A stretch of DNA of 8,280 nucleotides, taken from assembly GCA_002470135.1 (NCBI GenBank), contig DKNC01000059.1, positions 4,431 to 12,710 of the forward strand. Direction: 5' to 3'. A program made the position numbers and the translations under genes. The DNA is from Actinobacteria bacterium UBA7398. GTDB lineage: Bacteria > Actinomycetota > Actinomycetes > Nanopelagicales > Nanopelagicaceae. A model generated the notes under the pieces. It searched no databases. It was not told the DNA's origin and saw nothing but the letters and a program-made list of their open reading frames with translations. Every line of letters begins with the position of its first letter. Within the stretch, counting starts at the first letter, position 1. This document shows, piece by piece, positions 1 to 6,209 of this stretch.

Positions 1-20
1 GCCAATTACCCCATACCCCA
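1..20 (-). tRNA. tRNA-Gln, 5' end only (runs off the window)
   Basis: Read on the minus strand, the first 20 bases begin TGGGGTA, followed by T8-G9, a D-arm start and A14, with G18-G19 correctly spaced. This is the 5' half of a tRNA: a 7-nt acceptor strand, U8, A14 and the conserved GG of the D loop. A U at position 1 and the TGGGGTA acceptor strand are typical of bacterial tRNA-Gln. The anticodon lies outside the window, so the amino acid identity is inferred. It sits 35 nt after the gltX stop codon. That context fits, because actinobacteria generally make Gln-tRNA(Gln) indirectly: GltX first loads glutamate and GatCAB then amidates it. Confidence 0.75.
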
Positions 21-55
21 ATGTTGCATGCCAAGGATACCCTGAAAAAGTTAAG

Positions 56-1522
56 CTAAATTGCGTTTTTTATGCGTGTAATTGCGCGTTCTTTACCAAG
101 CAATTCCATAGATTCAAATAACGGTGGTGAGATATGGCTACCAGTTACCGCAATTCGAACCGCACCGAATGCAATTCTCGGTTTCAAACCCATCTCTTCA
201 ATTAGTACCGCACGAAGCGCCGCATCAATCGAACCATGGCTCCAATTCGTTAACGGTTCCAGCGCGGCAAGTGATTTTCGCAGAATGTCTTTTGATACAT
301 CATCCGAAATTTTTGCTTTAGATTCGCTATCAATCACAACGCTTTCCCCAAATAGAAATTTAACCATCTGGGGTACTTCTGAGAGCTTTGCAATCCGTTC
401 CTGAATTATCGGTAAAACTGATTTAATTATAGCTTTTTCGCTATCTGTTCCAGAAATTATTCCAGCGTTAGTAAGAAAAGGGAGCGCACGTAGTAAAAAG
501 TCATCAATAGTTAGCGCACGGATTTTGTCACCGTTTATTGCTTCGAGTTTTTTCATATCAAATCTAGCTGGCGAACTATTAACCCGTTCGACCGTGAACA
601 ATTCGGTTAACTCTTGCATGGTTACATTCTCGCGATCGTCGCCAGGCGACCAACCTAATAGCGCTAAATAATTACAGATCGCTTCTGGTAAGAATCCCGC
701 ATCTCGATACCAAGCAATCGATACTTCACCGTTTCGCTTCGAAAGTTTGGTGTTGTCTTGGCCCATCACAAATGGCAAGTGCGCAAAAATTGGATAATCT
801 TCTGGGGTAACTCCCATGGCTTGGTAAACCCGAATCTGACGTGGCGTTGAAGAAAGCAAATCTTCACCACGTAAAATATGGGTAACTTTCATCAAAACAT
901 CATCTACCGCTACTGCGAGGGTATAAAGCGGTGAACCATCTGCGCGAGCTAATACGAAATCTGGTACAAACTTGTGTTCGAAAACTAAATCACCGCGAAT
1001 TGCGTCATTGAAATGAGTTTCGCCATCGGGCATCCGCATTCGCGTAACTGGTTTTCGTCCTTCACTTTCATACTTGGCACTTGCCTCCGCTGAAAGGTTT
1101 CGACACTTTCCGTCATAACCAGGCGCTAAATTTGCGGCCCGTTGCGATTCCCGGCGCGCTTCTAACTCTTCGGTGCTGCAATAACAACGATAAGCATCGC
1201 CATTATCCAGAAAAGTTTGCGCCCATTTTGCATAAATATCCAACCGTTGCGATTGTAGATAAGGACCATAGGGCCCACCAACCTCAGGGCCTTCATCCCA
1301 TTCCAAGCCAAGCCAACGCAAAGTATCGATTGCTGCCGCAATGTATTGATCAGTTACGCGTTCGCGATCAGTATCTTCAATTCTAAAAATGAATTTGCCA
1401 CCAGTGTGACGGGCATATGCCCAATCAAATAACGCTGTTCTGATGTTTCCAACATGCAAATCACCGGTTGGGGATGGGGCAAACCGAACCCGAATCTCTT
1501 TTTTAATCGAATCGTTAGCCAC
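56..1522 (-). CDS. gltX: Glutamyl-tRNA synthetase (GluRS), probably non-discriminating
   Basis: Class I aminoacyl-tRNA synthetase that attaches glutamate to tRNA-Glu, and probably also to tRNA-Gln, in the cytoplasm. The 488-residue product has the full family length. The ATP-binding HIGH-type motif is HVGN (residues 23-26, preceded by FAPSPTG), RIEDTD lies at 47-52, LRGEDLLSSTPRQ near 217-229, and the KMSKS-type motif is KLSKR at 259-263. The helical anticodon-binding half follows and ends with the conserved SPPLFESMELLGKER block. In the zinc-finger-like insert C113, C115 and C140 are present, but the fourth position is Asn142. The start is GTG, with AGGG 9 nt upstream. Its first 8 nt overlap the end of the FAH-family gene, which suggests translational coupling. 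The stop is TAG. Family assignment is certain; tRNA-Gln use is inferred from the lineage and the adjacent tRNA. Confidence 0.97.
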   Translation of the reverse strand: MANDSIKKEIRVRFAPSPTGDLHVGNIRTALFDWAYARHTGGKFIFRIEDTDRERVTDQYIAAAIDTLRWLGLEWDEGPEVGGPYGPYLQSQRLDIYAKWAQTFLDNGDAYRCYCSTEELEARRESQRAANLAPGYDGKCRNLSAEASAKYESEGRKPVTRMRMPDGETHFNDAIRGDLVFEHKFVPDFVLARADGSPLYTLAVAVDDVLMKVTHILRGEDLLSSTPRQIRVYQAMGVTPEDYPIFAHLPFVMGQDNTKLSKRNGEVSIAWYRDAGFLPEAICNYLALLGWSPGDDRENVTMQELTELFTVERVNSSPARFDMKKLEAINGDKIRALTIDDFLLRALPFLTNAGIISGTDSEKAIIKSVLPIIQERIAKLSEVPQMVKFLFGESVVIDSESKAKISDDVSKDILRKSLAALEPLTNWSHGSIDAALRAVLIEEMGLKPRIAFGAVRIAVTGSHISPPLFESMELLGKERAITRIKNAI

Positions 1523-2303
1523 GGAGCGAAACCCTATTAGTAAGTGTGCCTAAACCTGCAATCGAAATCGCAACTTCACCATTTTGGTTTAACGGTCCGA
1601 TACCGGCAGGTGTGCCCGTTAAAATCACATCGCCAGGAAGCAGAGTCATCACATTTGTCACGAATTGAATTATCTCTGGAACCTTGAAAATCATCTCGGA
1701 TAGCTTTGCGCTCTGCTTAAGTTCGCCATCTACAGTCGCAGTTATTGCTTGGTCGCCAGGTTGAAAATCGGTATCAATCCATGGCCCAAGTGGGCAGAAA
1801 GAATCGAATCCCTTTCCGCGGGTCCATTGGCCATCTTTCTTCTGCAAATCTCTAGCGGTTACATCATTGGCAATTGTGTAACCGAAAATTACATCTTTAA
1901 CGCGCTCTTTTGGAACTTCTTTACAAATTTTGCTAATCACAATGGCAAGTTCAGCTTCATGATCAACGCGCTCGCTCGAGCTTGGCCATTGAATTAAATC
2001 ATTTGGTCCAATTACTGAGGTATTTGGTTTTAAGAAAATTATTGGCTCTTCCGGCACATCGCTTCCCATTTCAGCTGCATGGTCAGCATAATTTTTCCCA
2101 ATACAAACCACTTTACTTCTAGGAATTACTGGAGCTAATAACCGCACATCTTTTAGTAAAACTGTTGTTTCTAACTTATGAACTCCGGCATAAAGCGGAT
2201 CGCTGGCGATGGCACGAATTGTGGTTTCATCTTCAAGCACGCCAAAATGTGGGTCAGTTCCTAGTGCCGAACCGGCTGGTGGCGTAAACCTAACTATGCG
2301 CAT
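1515..2303 (-). CDS. Fumarylacetoacetate hydrolase (FAH) family protein, substrate unknown
   Basis: A 262-residue single-domain member of the FAH superfamily. The family includes acylpyruvate hydrolases, 2-hydroxyhepta-2,4-diene-1,7-dioate isomerases and oxaloacetate decarboxylases, all metal-dependent enzymes acting on 2-oxo or enol acids. The N-terminal extension (1-60) is followed by GKNYADHAAEMG (69-80) and EPIIFLKP (86-93). The expected divalent-metal ligands are E116 and E118 in DHEAELA and D147 in ANDVTARD. GKGFDSFCPLGPW (163-175) and the closing GDVILTGTPAGIG motif (224-236) are also intact. All catalytic landmarks are present, so the enzyme should be active, but sequence alone does not separate the substrate classes. 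The start is ATG without a clear Shine-Dalgarno sequence, 22 nt after the CBS-protein stop. The end overlaps gltX by 8 nt. No catabolic genes lie nearby, so it may act in metabolite repair or oxaloacetate metabolism; this is inference. Confidence 0.92.
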   Translation of the reverse strand: MRIVRFTPPAGSALGTDPHFGVLEDETTIRAIASDPLYAGVHKLETTVLLKDVRLLAPVIPRSKVVCIGKNYADHAAEMGSDVPEEPIIFLKPNTSVIGPNDLIQWPSSSERVDHEAELAIVISKICKEVPKERVKDVIFGYTIANDVTARDLQKKDGQWTRGKGFDSFCPLGPWIDTDFQPGDQAITATVDGELKQSAKLSEMIFKVPEIIQFVTNVMTLLPGDVILTGTPAGIGPLNQNGEVAISIAGLGTLTNRVSLRG

Positions 2304-2325
2304 TACCGCAGTCTAGTGCAGGTTT

Positions 2326-3618
2326 TTAGAGCGATTGCTTCGTCGTTGCTTCAGAATTATTTCGCTCGACGAGAATTGTTCCGATTCGGTGCCTTCTGCC
2401 AACAATTCGCTCGGCGGTTATTTGCCAACCGTGCAACGTAAGTGTGCTGCCTGGAATCGGCACGCGGCCAAGTATTTTTGCCATGTAGCCCCCGATGGTA
2501 TCTACATCTTCTTGTTCCTCATCGGATAATTCAATTTTCAAATACTCTGCTAAATCTTCTAAATGTAGACGCGCAGAAGCTCGCCCTTGATTGTCATTAA
2601 TCCATTCAAATTCATCTAAATCATCATCGTGTTCATCTGCAATTTCACCAACAATCTCTTCCAAAATATCTTCGATGGTGATTAAACCCGCAGTTCCACC
2701 ATATTCATCAACAACTATTGCTAAATGAATTTGATCTCGTTGCATCTCTTTAAGTAATTCGGATGCGGTTTTGGTTTCTGGAACAAAGGTGGCGCTTCGT
2801 AAATGTTCATCAACTTTTTCGCTCTGTTCTGCTTCGTGATATTCATGGCTTCGTAGCGCTAAGTCTTTAACATAAGCGATACCTACGATTGTGTCTAAAT
2901 TTTCATCAATTACCGGGATTCGCGAAAACCCAGATCGGAGCGCAAGCGATAGCGCTTGCCGTAGCGATTTAGAACCTTCGATCCAAACCATCTCGGTTCT
3001 TGGCACCATTAATTCGCGAACTAGCGTGTCACCAAGTTCAAAGACTGAGTGAATCATCTCGTGTTCAGATTCTTCAACCAGGCCGCGTTCATGTGCCTGA
3101 TCTACTAAATCTCGTAGCTCAGCTTCCGACGCGAATGGCCCTGTGCGAAAGCCACGGCCAGGAGTAATTGCATTTCCGATTGCAATCAAGAGCGTTGTTA
3201 CTGGACCAAGTATTTTTGCCAAAAAATAAGCAACATACGTTGCTGGTACTGCCCAGCCGCTGGCTCGTTGTTTACCTAAAGTTCTTGGCCCTACGCCTAC
3301 CACTACATAGGAAAGCACCAACATGATTGTGATAGCAGTTGTGATTGCTAGCGCGCTGTTATCAATAATTTGCAGAAAACTCTCCGCTACAAAAACGGTT
3401 GCGGTTAGTTCGCAAGCTTTTCTTACTAGTAAGACCACGTTTAAATAACGAGCTGGTTCATTGATTACTTTGCGGACCAAAGCTGCTCGCTTTGGTGATT
3501 TCTCCGCAATTTGATCGACAGCTATTCGAGAAATCGAATTTATTGCAGACTCACTGCCAGCCAAAAATCCAGCAAATGCCAATAACGCTAAAACTTCAAG
3601 AATGGTGATTGGGTTCAT
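2326..3618 (-). CDS. DUF21/CNNM transmembrane protein with two CBS domains and a CorC/HlyC C-terminus
   Basis: A 430-residue membrane protein of the CorC/HlyC ('hemolysin-like') family, related to Mg2+ or Co2+ handling proteins. The DUF21 part has hydrophobic stretches near residues 4-22, 59-79, 88-110 and 122-150, and contains GSESA near the start and the VVGVGPRTLGKQ block at 106-117. A cytoplasmic linker rich in acidic residues leads to a CBS pair: the first from about LMVPRTEM (203) and the second about 271-325, ending in VVDEYGGTAGLITIEDILEEIVGEI. A C-terminal CorC_HlyC domain (about 338-420) follows. The 'hemolysin' name is historical. Its ATG overlaps the ybeY stop as ATGA, so translation is probably coupled. 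In proteobacteria the shorter CorC-like YbeX is likewise encoded with YbeY and the PhoH-like YbeZ. The exact ion and the direction of transport are not known. Confidence 0.93.
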   Translation of the reverse strand: MNPITILEVLALLAFAGFLAGSESAINSISRIAVDQIAEKSPKRAALVRKVINEPARYLNVVLLVRKACELTATVFVAESFLQIIDNSALAITTAITIMLVLSYVVVGVGPRTLGKQRASGWAVPATYVAYFLAKILGPVTTLLIAIGNAITPGRGFRTGPFASEAELRDLVDQAHERGLVEESEHEMIHSVFELGDTLVRELMVPRTEMVWIEGSKSLRQALSLALRSGFSRIPVIDENLDTIVGIAYVKDLALRSHEYHEAEQSEKVDEHLRSATFVPETKTASELLKEMQRDQIHLAIVVDEYGGTAGLITIEDILEEIVGEIADEHDDDLDEFEWINDNQGRASARLHLEDLAEYLKIELSDEEQEDVDTIGGYMAKILGRVPIPGSTLTLHGWQITAERIVGRRHRIGTILVERNNSEATTKQSL

Positions 3619-4058
3619 TTATTTCGCCACTTCACTAAAAGTTCATTCTGTACTGCAAACATAATCTCTTCTTCATTGGCAATTGCGTGGTCATATCCAA
3701 GTAAATGCAATAGGCCATGAGCAGTAAGAAGTTCCATCTCGGCTTGCGCTGAATGCTTGGCGAGTTCTGCTTGTTTATCAGCAACTGCTGGGCATAAAAC
3801 AATATCGCCAATTAGCCCTGGGCCATCGGCTGCAGAATTTGGTTTTATTTCATCCATTGGGAACGAAAGCACATCAGTTGGGCCTGGTTCATTCATCCAT
3901 TGGATATGTAACGAAGTCATTTCAGCTTCATCAACACATGAGATACTTAATTCGGAATCAGGATGCACGCCCATCTCGCTAATTACAAATTGAGTAAGCG
4001 AAATTAAAGCACCCTCATCGCAAGCGGTGGAAGTGTGGTTAATAAATTCGATAGGCAT
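3615..4058 (-). CDS. ybeY: Endoribonuclease YbeY (rRNA maturation factor)
   Basis: UPF0054 metal-dependent endoribonuclease involved in 16S rRNA 3'-end maturation and 70S ribosome quality control. With the start chosen here it has 147 residues. The catalytic zinc motif HGLLHLLGYDH (H-x3-H-x5-H) lies near the C-terminus, at residues 114-124. The upstream blocks MNEPGPTDVLSFPMDE and GLIGDIVLCP are typical of the family. A longer frame starts at a GTG at 4067 and adds three residues. I prefer the ATG at 4058, because GGTGA lies 5 nt before it and the protein then begins MPIEF, as homologues do; the GTG would itself be part of that ribosome-binding site. It lies 18 nt after phoH and overlaps the CBS-protein gene by 4 nt. 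The phoH-ybeY pairing is widely conserved. Confidence 0.95.
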   Translation of the reverse strand: MPIEFINHTSTACDEGALISLTQFVISEMGVHPDSELSISCVDEAEMTSLHIQWMNEPGPTDVLSFPMDEIKPNSAADGPGLIGDIVLCPAVADKQAELAKHSAQAEMELLTAHGLLHLLGYDHAIANEEEIMFAVQNELLVKWRNK

Positions 4059-4063
4059 AATCG

Positions 4064-4068
4064 TCACC
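4064..4068 (-). promoter_or_regulatory. Shine-Dalgarno GGTGA that decides the ybeY start
   Basis: On the minus strand GGTGA lies 5 nt before the ATG at 4058. The competing GTG start at 4067 falls inside this motif and has no ribosome-binding site of its own. A short GC-rich inverted repeat (CCGC-GA-GCGG, 4067-4076) lies just upstream and shares two bases with the motif. Confidence 0.6.
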
Positions 4069-4076
4069 GCGAGCGG

Positions 4077-5087
4077 TTAACGTTCACTTCTCCCCGGCTT
4101 GATCGAAGTTCTAATTGATCTAGGTGAATTTGCGGTCGCAGCATCCCAAGCGCCATAAGCATCAACGATCTGACTAACTAAGCGATGGCGAACCACATCA
4201 TCTGAGAAAAGTTCGATAAATGAAATGTCCTCAACATTTTCCAGTATTTCACTAACGATTCTTAAGCCAGATTGGACGCTATTAGGCAGATCTATTTGAG
4301 TTACATCCCCGGTAACTACCATTCGAGAACCAAAACCCAATCGTGTCAAAAACATTTTCATCTGCTCTGGCGTGGTGTTTTGGGCTTCATCCAAAATAAT
4401 AAATGAATCATTCAAAGTTCGACCGCGCATATATGCAAGCGGTGCTACCTCAATTGTTCCAGCTGCCATTAAACGTGGAATCGCATCGGGATCAATCATT
4501 TCGTGCAGCGCATCGAATAGGGGGCGCAAATATGGATCGATTTTTTCATGGAGCGTTCCTGGCAGGAAGCCAAGTCGCTCGCCCGCTTCGACTGCTGGTC
4601 GAGTAAGAATAATTCGATTTACTTGCTTTGACTGTAGCGCTTGGATTGCTTTCGCCATTGCAAGATAAGTTTTTCCAGTTCCGGCAGGTCCGATTCCGAA
4701 TGTAATGGTTGAGCGGTCAATAGCATCTACATACTTCTTTTGATTGGCAGTTTTAGGTCTAATTGTTTTGCCACGATTACTTAGAATGTTTAGTGATAAA
4801 ACTTCGGCTGGGTGTTGATTGATATCGCCAATTACCATTGCGATCGATCGACGAACTGCATCTTCTGTGAGCACTTGGCCAGATTTAATGATCGCAACTA
4901 GTTCGGTAATCAACCCTTGGAATTGCGCTACATCGACAGCTGCACCACGCAAAATAAATTCGTTGCCGCGCACAGTTATTGCTAAGTGTGAATAAGATTT
5001 TTCTAGCATTCTCAGGAAAACATCTTGTGGCCCGGTGAGCGCAACCATAGGTATGGCGCTTGGGATTGTTATAACGGTGCGATCCAT
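4077..5087 (-). CDS. phoH: PhoH-like ATPase (YbeZ/PhoH family)
   Basis: A cytoplasmic P-loop ATPase of the PhoH family, 336 residues, the usual length for the YbeZ-like branch. An N-terminal KH-like RNA-binding region (about 14-70) precedes the ATPase domain. Walker A is GPAGTGKT at 133-140, the motif LTRPAVEAGERLGFLPG is at 161-177, and Walker B is FIILDEAQN at 229-237. TGD of the sensor region is at 259-261, and basic RHR at 300-302 is a candidate arginine-finger region. The family is thought to be an RNA helicase or remodelling partner of YbeY, and ybeY follows 18 nt downstream. The start is ATG with AAGG 8 nt upstream, in a 44-nt gap after the HIT gene, the longest gap in the window. The basic C-terminal tail (321-336) is typically variable. 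The symbol follows actinobacterial usage; phosphate regulation is not implied. Confidence 0.95.
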   Translation of the reverse strand: MDRTVITIPSAIPMVALTGPQDVFLRMLEKSYSHLAITVRGNEFILRGAAVDVAQFQGLITELVAIIKSGQVLTEDAVRRSIAMVIGDINQHPAEVLSLNILSNRGKTIRPKTANQKKYVDAIDRSTITFGIGPAGTGKTYLAMAKAIQALQSKQVNRIILTRPAVEAGERLGFLPGTLHEKIDPYLRPLFDALHEMIDPDAIPRLMAAGTIEVAPLAYMRGRTLNDSFIILDEAQNTTPEQMKMFLTRLGFGSRMVVTGDVTQIDLPNSVQSGLRIVSEILENVEDISFIELFSDDVVRHRLVSQIVDAYGAWDAATANSPRSIRTSIKPGRSER

Positions 5088-5111
5088 TAGTGCAACCTTA
5101 ATGGAACTTTC

Positions 5112-5127
5112 TCAAATTGGTATTTGA
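5112..5127. repeat. Perfect inverted repeat in the HIT-phoH gap
   Basis: TCAAAT-TGGT-ATTTGA is a perfect 6-bp inverted repeat with a 4-nt loop, placed in the 44-nt gap between the HIT stop and the phoH start. It is AT-rich and not followed by a T-run on the minus strand, so it is not a standard intrinsic terminator. It could be a weak RNA hairpin or a small operator, or it may be chance in AT-rich DNA. Confidence 0.4.
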
Positions 5128-5131
5128 ACGC

Positions 5132-5467
5132 TTAACCAGGCGGCCAATGCAGTGATCTGCCACCCAATAAATGCAGGTGGGCATGGAAAACGCTCTGTCC
5201 TGCCTCCGCGCCGGTATTAAAAACCGTGCGATACCCAACTAGGCCCCGAGATTTGGCAATCTCCTCAGCCAACAAAAATAAGTCGGCGACCGTTGCGGGA
5301 TTGTTATTAGCCAACTCTGCAACATTTGGGAAATGTTTTTTTGGGACAATCAAGACATGGGTTGGGGCTTGCGGAGAAATATCGTTAAAAGCAACAGATA
5401 ATTCACTTTCTGCAACTATTTCGGCAGGAATTTCTAAGCTAACGATTTTGCAAAACAAGCAAGACAT
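5132..5467 (-). CDS. HIT-family (histidine triad) nucleotide hydrolase, HINT type
   Basis: A small cytoplasmic nucleotide-binding protein of the HIT superfamily, HINT branch. Members hydrolyse purine nucleoside phosphoramidates and similar AMP-linked substrates. It is 111 residues long, the normal size. The active-site triad HAHLH lies at 95-99 (H-x-H-x-H followed by LL) and the preceding FNTGAEAGQSVFHAH block is conserved. An N-terminal CxxC (C3, C6) together with H45 and H95 suggests the zinc site found in many HINT proteins. The C-terminus GGRSLHWPPG is typical of the group; the terminal Trp-Pro-Pro is a signature. The ATG is fixed by a very strong ribosome-binding site, GAGGAGG, 4-5 nt upstream, which overlaps the stop codon of rsmE. 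The physiological substrate is unknown. The position between rsmE and phoH is common in actinobacteria. Confidence 0.95.
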   Translation of the reverse strand: MSCLFCKIVSLEIPAEIVAESELSVAFNDISPQAPTHVLIVPKKHFPNVAELANNNPATVADLFLLAEEIAKSRGLVGYRTVFNTGAEAGQSVFHAHLHLLGGRSLHWPPG

Positions 5468-5471
5468 TTTT

Positions 5472-5478
5472 CCTCCTC
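5472..5478 (-). promoter_or_regulatory. Strong Shine-Dalgarno (GAGGAGG) of the HIT gene
   Basis: On the minus strand GAGGAGG precedes the HIT ATG by a short A-tract of 4 nt. It is by far the best ribosome-binding site in the window and shares bases with the TGA of rsmE (5477-5479). Ribosomes finishing rsmE therefore arrive on it directly, and this gene may be translated more strongly than its neighbours. Confidence 0.75.
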
Positions 5479-6208
5479 ACCACATCTTAAAGGCTGTCTG
5501 GATAGCGGCAAGCGCCGCAACGCCTGCATGTGCTGATCTAAATACTGGCGCTCCCAATTTAACTAATTTGCCACCGACGGATTCAAAAATTTCGATTTCG
5601 CTCTCTGAAATTCCACCCTCTGGGCCAATAACAACCGCAATGTTTTTATAGGCGCTCACTTCTAATCTTGAAATTAAAGCAGTGAATGAAATATTTGCTG
5701 CCTCATGGAAAACTAAAATTAAATCAAAATCACGGCACTGCTCTTTCAGTTCATTGGTAGATCTTAAATCTATGACTTCTGGGATTCGAAATCTGCGCGC
5801 TTGCTTGCTGGCTTCACGAACCTGCGTTTGCCATTTTTGCAGCCCTGATGCTTTATCGCTCCACTTTGCTATTGATTTACTCGCTGACCACGGAATTATT
5901 TGATCCACGCCAGCCTCAGTTAATAATTCCAAGGTTTCTTTTACGCGATCGCTCTTTGGCAACGCTTGAATGCAAGTAAGTTTTATAGCGGCAGGTCCGA
6001 TTGCACCAGATTTAGTAATCTCGCATGAAATTGATTTTTTACTACGTTCTATAACTACCGCTTCAGCCCAATTCCCGCGACCATCTGAAATTAAGATTTC
6101 TTCGCCTACTTCAATTCTAAGGACGGTGGCAGCGTGGTGACCTTCATCGCCATCGATAATTGCAATGCCACTATTAGGGATTTCTTCAATAATAAAAAGA
6201 GTACGCAC
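5477..6208 (-). CDS. rsmE: 16S rRNA (uracil(1498)-N(3))-methyltransferase RsmE
   Basis: SPOUT-class methyltransferase that methylates N3 of U1498 in 16S rRNA, using S-adenosylmethionine. With the start chosen here it has 243 residues, the normal size. The N-terminal PUA-like domain contains DEGHHAATVLRIEVGEEI (21-38). The SPOUT domain starts near 75 with QALPKSDRVKETLELLTEAGVD, continues with REASKQARR (131-139) and carries the SAM-binding knot VIGPEGGISESEIEIF (193-208) and LGAPVFRSAHAGVAAL (218-233). The open frame extends back to a TTG at 6313, but those 35 extra residues lie entirely within dnaJ and look unlike RsmE. The GTG at 6208, 1 nt after the dnaJ stop, gives the family-typical start VRTLFII. 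It has no clear Shine-Dalgarno, so coupling to dnaJ is likely. The usual RTETA-like motif reads RSAHAG (224-229). Confidence 0.94.
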   Translation of the reverse strand: MRTLFIIEEIPNSGIAIIDGDEGHHAATVLRIEVGEEILISDGRGNWAEAVVIERSKKSISCEITKSGAIGPAAIKLTCIQALPKSDRVKETLELLTEAGVDQIIPWSASKSIAKWSDKASGLQKWQTQVREASKQARRFRIPEVIDLRSTNELKEQCRDFDLILVFHEAANISFTALISRLEVSAYKNIAVVIGPEGGISESEIEIFESVGGKLVKLGAPVFRSAHAGVAALAAIQTAFKMW

Positions 6209-6209
6209 T

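Noticed and set aside
21..55. Terminator or tRNA promoter between gltX and the tRNA
   Set aside because: The only hairpin (CAGGG-TAT-CCTTG, minus strand) is 5 bp with a G-T pair and no T-run after it. A TATCCT hexamer exists but has no -35 at a suitable distance.
72..404. Plus-strand open frame of 110 codons inside gltX
   Set aside because: It is antisense to the conserved C-terminal half of gltX, has no ribosome-binding context and no recognisable domain.
2326..3618. Hemolysin toxin
   Set aside because: The 'hemolysin' label for the CorC/HlyC family is historical; the DUF21-CBS-CorC layout indicates an ion-handling membrane protein.
5088..5131. Sigma-70-type promoter for phoH
   Set aside because: TTGAGA is present, but the hexamer 17 nt later (CACTAA) is a poor -10 and runs into the start codon, so the call is not supported.
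5226..5651. Plus-strand open frame of 141 codons across the HIT/rsmE junction
   Set aside because: It is antisense to two clearly conserved genes and its product shows no recognisable family; high-quality genes on the minus strand explain the DNA.
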